Shown here: positions 62,051 to 64,000 of the stretch, piece after piece | How positions within the stretch are numbered: the first letter of the stretch is position 1 | Layout: every line of letters begins with the position of its first letter | NCBI RefSeq assembly: GCF_000252165.1 | Contig: NZ_BAET01000007.1 | Span: forward strand, 248,001-312,000 | Source: Glaciecola punicea ACAM 611 | GTDB lineage: Bacteria; Pseudomonadota; Gammaproteobacteria; Enterobacterales; Alteromonadaceae | DNA: 64,000 nucleotides | Direction: 5' to 3' | Translations under genes and position numbers: made by a program | Notes under the pieces: generated by a model | What the model was told of the DNA's origin: nothing | Databases searched by the model: none | The model's input: the letters and a program-made list of their open reading frames with translations, nothing else

Positions 62051-64000
62051 ATGACAAATAAGCCTAGCGCCTTTAATAAAACTTCTATCGCAATAGGTAT
62101 TGCATCAATAATAGCGGCAATGTCTAGCAGTGTTTATGCTGCTAACTGGAGTTTTGGCGACGTAGAAGTCAATTTTGATTCTAACTTCACATTAGCGACA
62201 AGTATTCGCGTTGAAGACCGTGATTTTGATCTTATTGGCAACAGTAACCACCCTCAGTTCGACTGGTCTGGCTATAATGCTGCAACCAATGTAATTTATC
62301 CAAGCGCAGATGTATGGGCACTGTCAGATGGCGCGTATTCTACTAATGGCGATCTAGGCAACTTAAGTTACGATCCAGGCAAAGCGTTTTCAACTCAGTT
62401 CGTTGGCTTACATGAACTCGATGTTAATTACGGCGACTATGGCTTTTTCGCACGTGGCTTCTATTTTTATGATTTTGAATTGTCCGACAACGATAGAGAC
62501 TGGGCTAATCCTATTACCGGAGTAACGGTTGACCCTTGTAGAGATTCAAATGCTAAAGAGGAGCTTTGCAGTGATGTAAGAATGTTAGACTTCTTTGCTT
62601 ATGCAAATTTATGGGTCGGCGATATGCCGGTTAGCATCCGTGTAGGTGACCAAGTTGTAAGCTGGGGAGAGAGTACGTTTATCCAACATGGTATTAATAC
62701 AACTAACCCCGTTGATGTGACGCGATCACGAGCGCCTGGCTCCGAACTCAAAGAAGTATTTATTCCCGTTGGGATGGTATATGCATCGATAGGCCTTACC
62801 GATGCCGTGAGCGTTGCAGGTTATTATCAATATGAATATGAGCGTTCGTTGCTGCCAGTAGCAGGTAGCTATTTTGCGGGCAACGACTTTGCAGGCGAGG
62901 GCGGTTCGTTTAATAATATCCAACTGGGTTTCACCGGAAACCCTGACATTGACGCAGACACCTTAATAACGCAGCTAAATGGCATAGGAGCAGCCTTGGC
63001 CTCTGGTACTATTTCTCCACAACAAGCGGGTCAAGCCTATTTAGCGTATCCAACAAAAGTAGCTGTAAGGGCACGCGGTGACGCAGCGCATGATGAGGCC
63101 AGTGACTCGGGTCAATATGGCTTGAAACTATCTTGGTTTGCGTCTGAGCTAAACGAAACTGAGTTTGGTTTTTATCATATTAATTATCACTCTACACGAC
63201 CCTTAGTATCAGGGCGCACATCTGACTTTACGCCGGCTAGCATTGGCAGAGATTTAAATATCCTAGCGTCTGGTGGCGTGACCAGAGATACTATTACAAA
63301 CTTAGGTGCATTTACGGAAACAAGATTCACCTACCCAGAAGATATTAAATTGTACGGGGTAAGTTTTAACACCACAGTCGGTCAAACAGCGCTCTCTGGA
63401 GAATTCGCCTACCGTCAAGATGAGCCCTTGCAAATCGATGACGTAGAACTTTTATATACCGCAATGCCAGAGCAGCTTGCCAATGCAGGTTTACGTCCAG
63501 ACTTAGCCGGTATATCACAGTTGAATAATATTGATAGAAATGTAGGGCCCGGCGAGACCGCAGAAGGATTCTGGTTGTTAGATACTTGGCAGGTGCAGAT
63601 GACTGCTTCGCATGTATTTGGCCCAAGATTGGGCGCCGATAATCTGATACTTTTAGGTGAAGCAGGCTACGTACGCGTTCGAGACTTTCCAGACCCCAGC
63701 ATTATTCGTTTAAATGCACCAGGCACTGCTCGTACTCCTTCATTAGAACCCATTGGAGATAATAACAGGGAAGGTTTGCATACAGGTATTTCCAATGGGC
63801 CAGAAACTAATCCATTTGCCACCAGTAGCGCATGGGGATATCGCTTACTCGCGGTAGCCGATTTTAATAATGTGTTTGCGGGTATGAATTTACGCACTCG
63901 CGCGACCTTCTCACATGATGTGAATGGCACCACACCCGATCCACTGTTCTTGTTTCTTGAAGATACTAAATCAGCTAACCTAACATTTACGCTAGACTAC
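62051..64000 (+). CDS. DUF1302 family outer-membrane protein (partial, cut by window end)
   Basis: The frame from ATG 62051 (GAAGAAGGT upstream) stays open to the window edge, giving 650 residues with no stop. Residues 1-30 form a signal peptide ending SSSVYAA. The signature region near 197-265 has RVGDQVVSWGESTFIQHGIN then TTNPVDVTRSRAPGSELKE and GLTDAVSVAGYYQYEYERS, as in DUF1302 proteins. Alternating polar/hydrophobic strands (for example NYGDYGFFARGFYFYDFEL) suggest a beta-barrel. In other bacteria the gene is often beside DUF1329 and RND-type exporter genes; its partners would lie beyond this window. Function is not established; hydrophobic compound uptake or export is a guess. Confidence 0.88.
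   Translation, partial: MTNKPSAFNKTSIAIGIASIIAAMSSSVYAANWSFGDVEVNFDSNFTLATSIRVEDRDFDLIGNSNHPQFDWSGYNAATNVIYPSADVWALSDGAYSTNGDLGNLSYDPGKAFSTQFVGLHELDVNYGDYGFFARGFYFYDFELSDNDRDWANPITGVTVDPCRDSNAKEELCSDVRMLDFFAYANLWVGDMPVSIRVGDQVVSWGESTFIQHGINTTNPVDVTRSRAPGSELKEVFIPVGMVYASIGLTDAVSVAGYYQYEYERSLLPVAGSYFAGNDFAGEGGSFNNIQLGFTGNPDIDADTLITQLNGIGAALASGTISPQQAGQAYLAYPTKVAVRARGDAAHDEASDSGQYGLKLSWFASELNETEFGFYHINYHSTRPLVSGRTSDFTPASIGRDLNILASGGVTRDTITNLGAFTETRFTYPEDIKLYGVSFNTTVGQTALSGEFAYRQDEPLQIDDVELLYTAMPEQLANAGLRPDLAGISQLNNIDRNVGPGETAEGFWLLDTWQVQMTASHVFGPRLGADNLILLGEAGYVRVRDFPDPSIIRLNAPGTARTPSLEPIGDNNREGLHTGISNGPETNPFATSSAWGYRLLAVADFNNVFAGMNLRTRATFSHDVNGTTPDPLFLFLEDTKSANLTFTLDY

Noticed and set aside
1-64000. 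CRISPR arrays, insertion sequences, toxin-antitoxin or anti-phage systems
   Set aside because: No regular repeat-spacer pattern, transposase motifs, or small antitoxin-toxin pairs were found on reading both strands.

Overview
The window reads as chromosomal DNA of a marine gammaproteobacterium of the Alteromonadales (Glaciecola/Paraglaciecola-like). This is an inference from gene content: CsiV, LolCDE, ProQ-Prc, RluC-RNase E, a LiuR-controlled leucine degradation operon, AstB and an AlkB-type alkane hydroxylase in moderately AT-rich, densely packed DNA. I see no integrase, transposase, CRISPR array or phage module. Almost everything is housekeeping or catabolic.

Layout. 1-2750: the end of an unknown gene, a 52-codon relic matching the C-terminus of SecF, and a penicillin-acylase-family Ntn hydrolase. 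2793-9684: PduO-type cobalamin adenosyltransferase, csiV and mfd leftward, then lolC rightward. 9757-18554: phosphoribosyltransferase, CbiM-like membrane protein, a cysteine desulfurase fused to its SufE-type partner, a glycosyltransferase, a thioesterase, alkane monooxygenase, and a divergent AraC regulator with an alpha/beta hydrolase. 18558-26920: glgC and the complete liuRABCDE operon, with tandem LiuR boxes upstream. 27224-36600: sbcB, a small unknown protein, an isoaspartyl peptidase whose Shine-Dalgarno lies inside a long hairpin, hrpA, rlmI and rnhA. 36782-40172: dnaQ, three identical tRNA-Asp genes behind a strong promoter, lolD and lolE. 40237-46420: a dicarboxylate/amino-acid symporter, a frame-broken peptide relic, astB and topA. 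46488-53676: rne with a long structured leader, divergent rluC, a HAD phosphatase, msrC, a small acidic protein and proQ. 53702-64000: prc, a sodium-dependent transporter, an NhaC antiporter, pepN, a broken DUF2835 gene and the first 650 codons of a DUF1302 outer-membrane protein.

How the genes work together. LiuA-E convert isovaleryl-CoA from leucine to acetoacetate and acetyl-CoA under the MerR regulator LiuR. LolC and LolDE make one lipoprotein-release transporter, yet here lolC sits about 28.5 kb from lolDE. RNase E, RluC, RlmI, HrpA and ProQ all act on RNA or ribosomes. AlkB, the AraC regulator, the hydrolase and the thioesterase could form a small alkane or fatty-acyl module.

The most notable features are the desulfurase-SufE fusion, the split lol operon, the hairpin over the isoaspartyl peptidase start, three decayed genes (secF tail, DUF2835, an unknown membrane peptide), an Asn/Asp-rich insertion in RlmI, and the structured rne leader. 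Nothing here convincingly looks like a wholly new multi-gene system.
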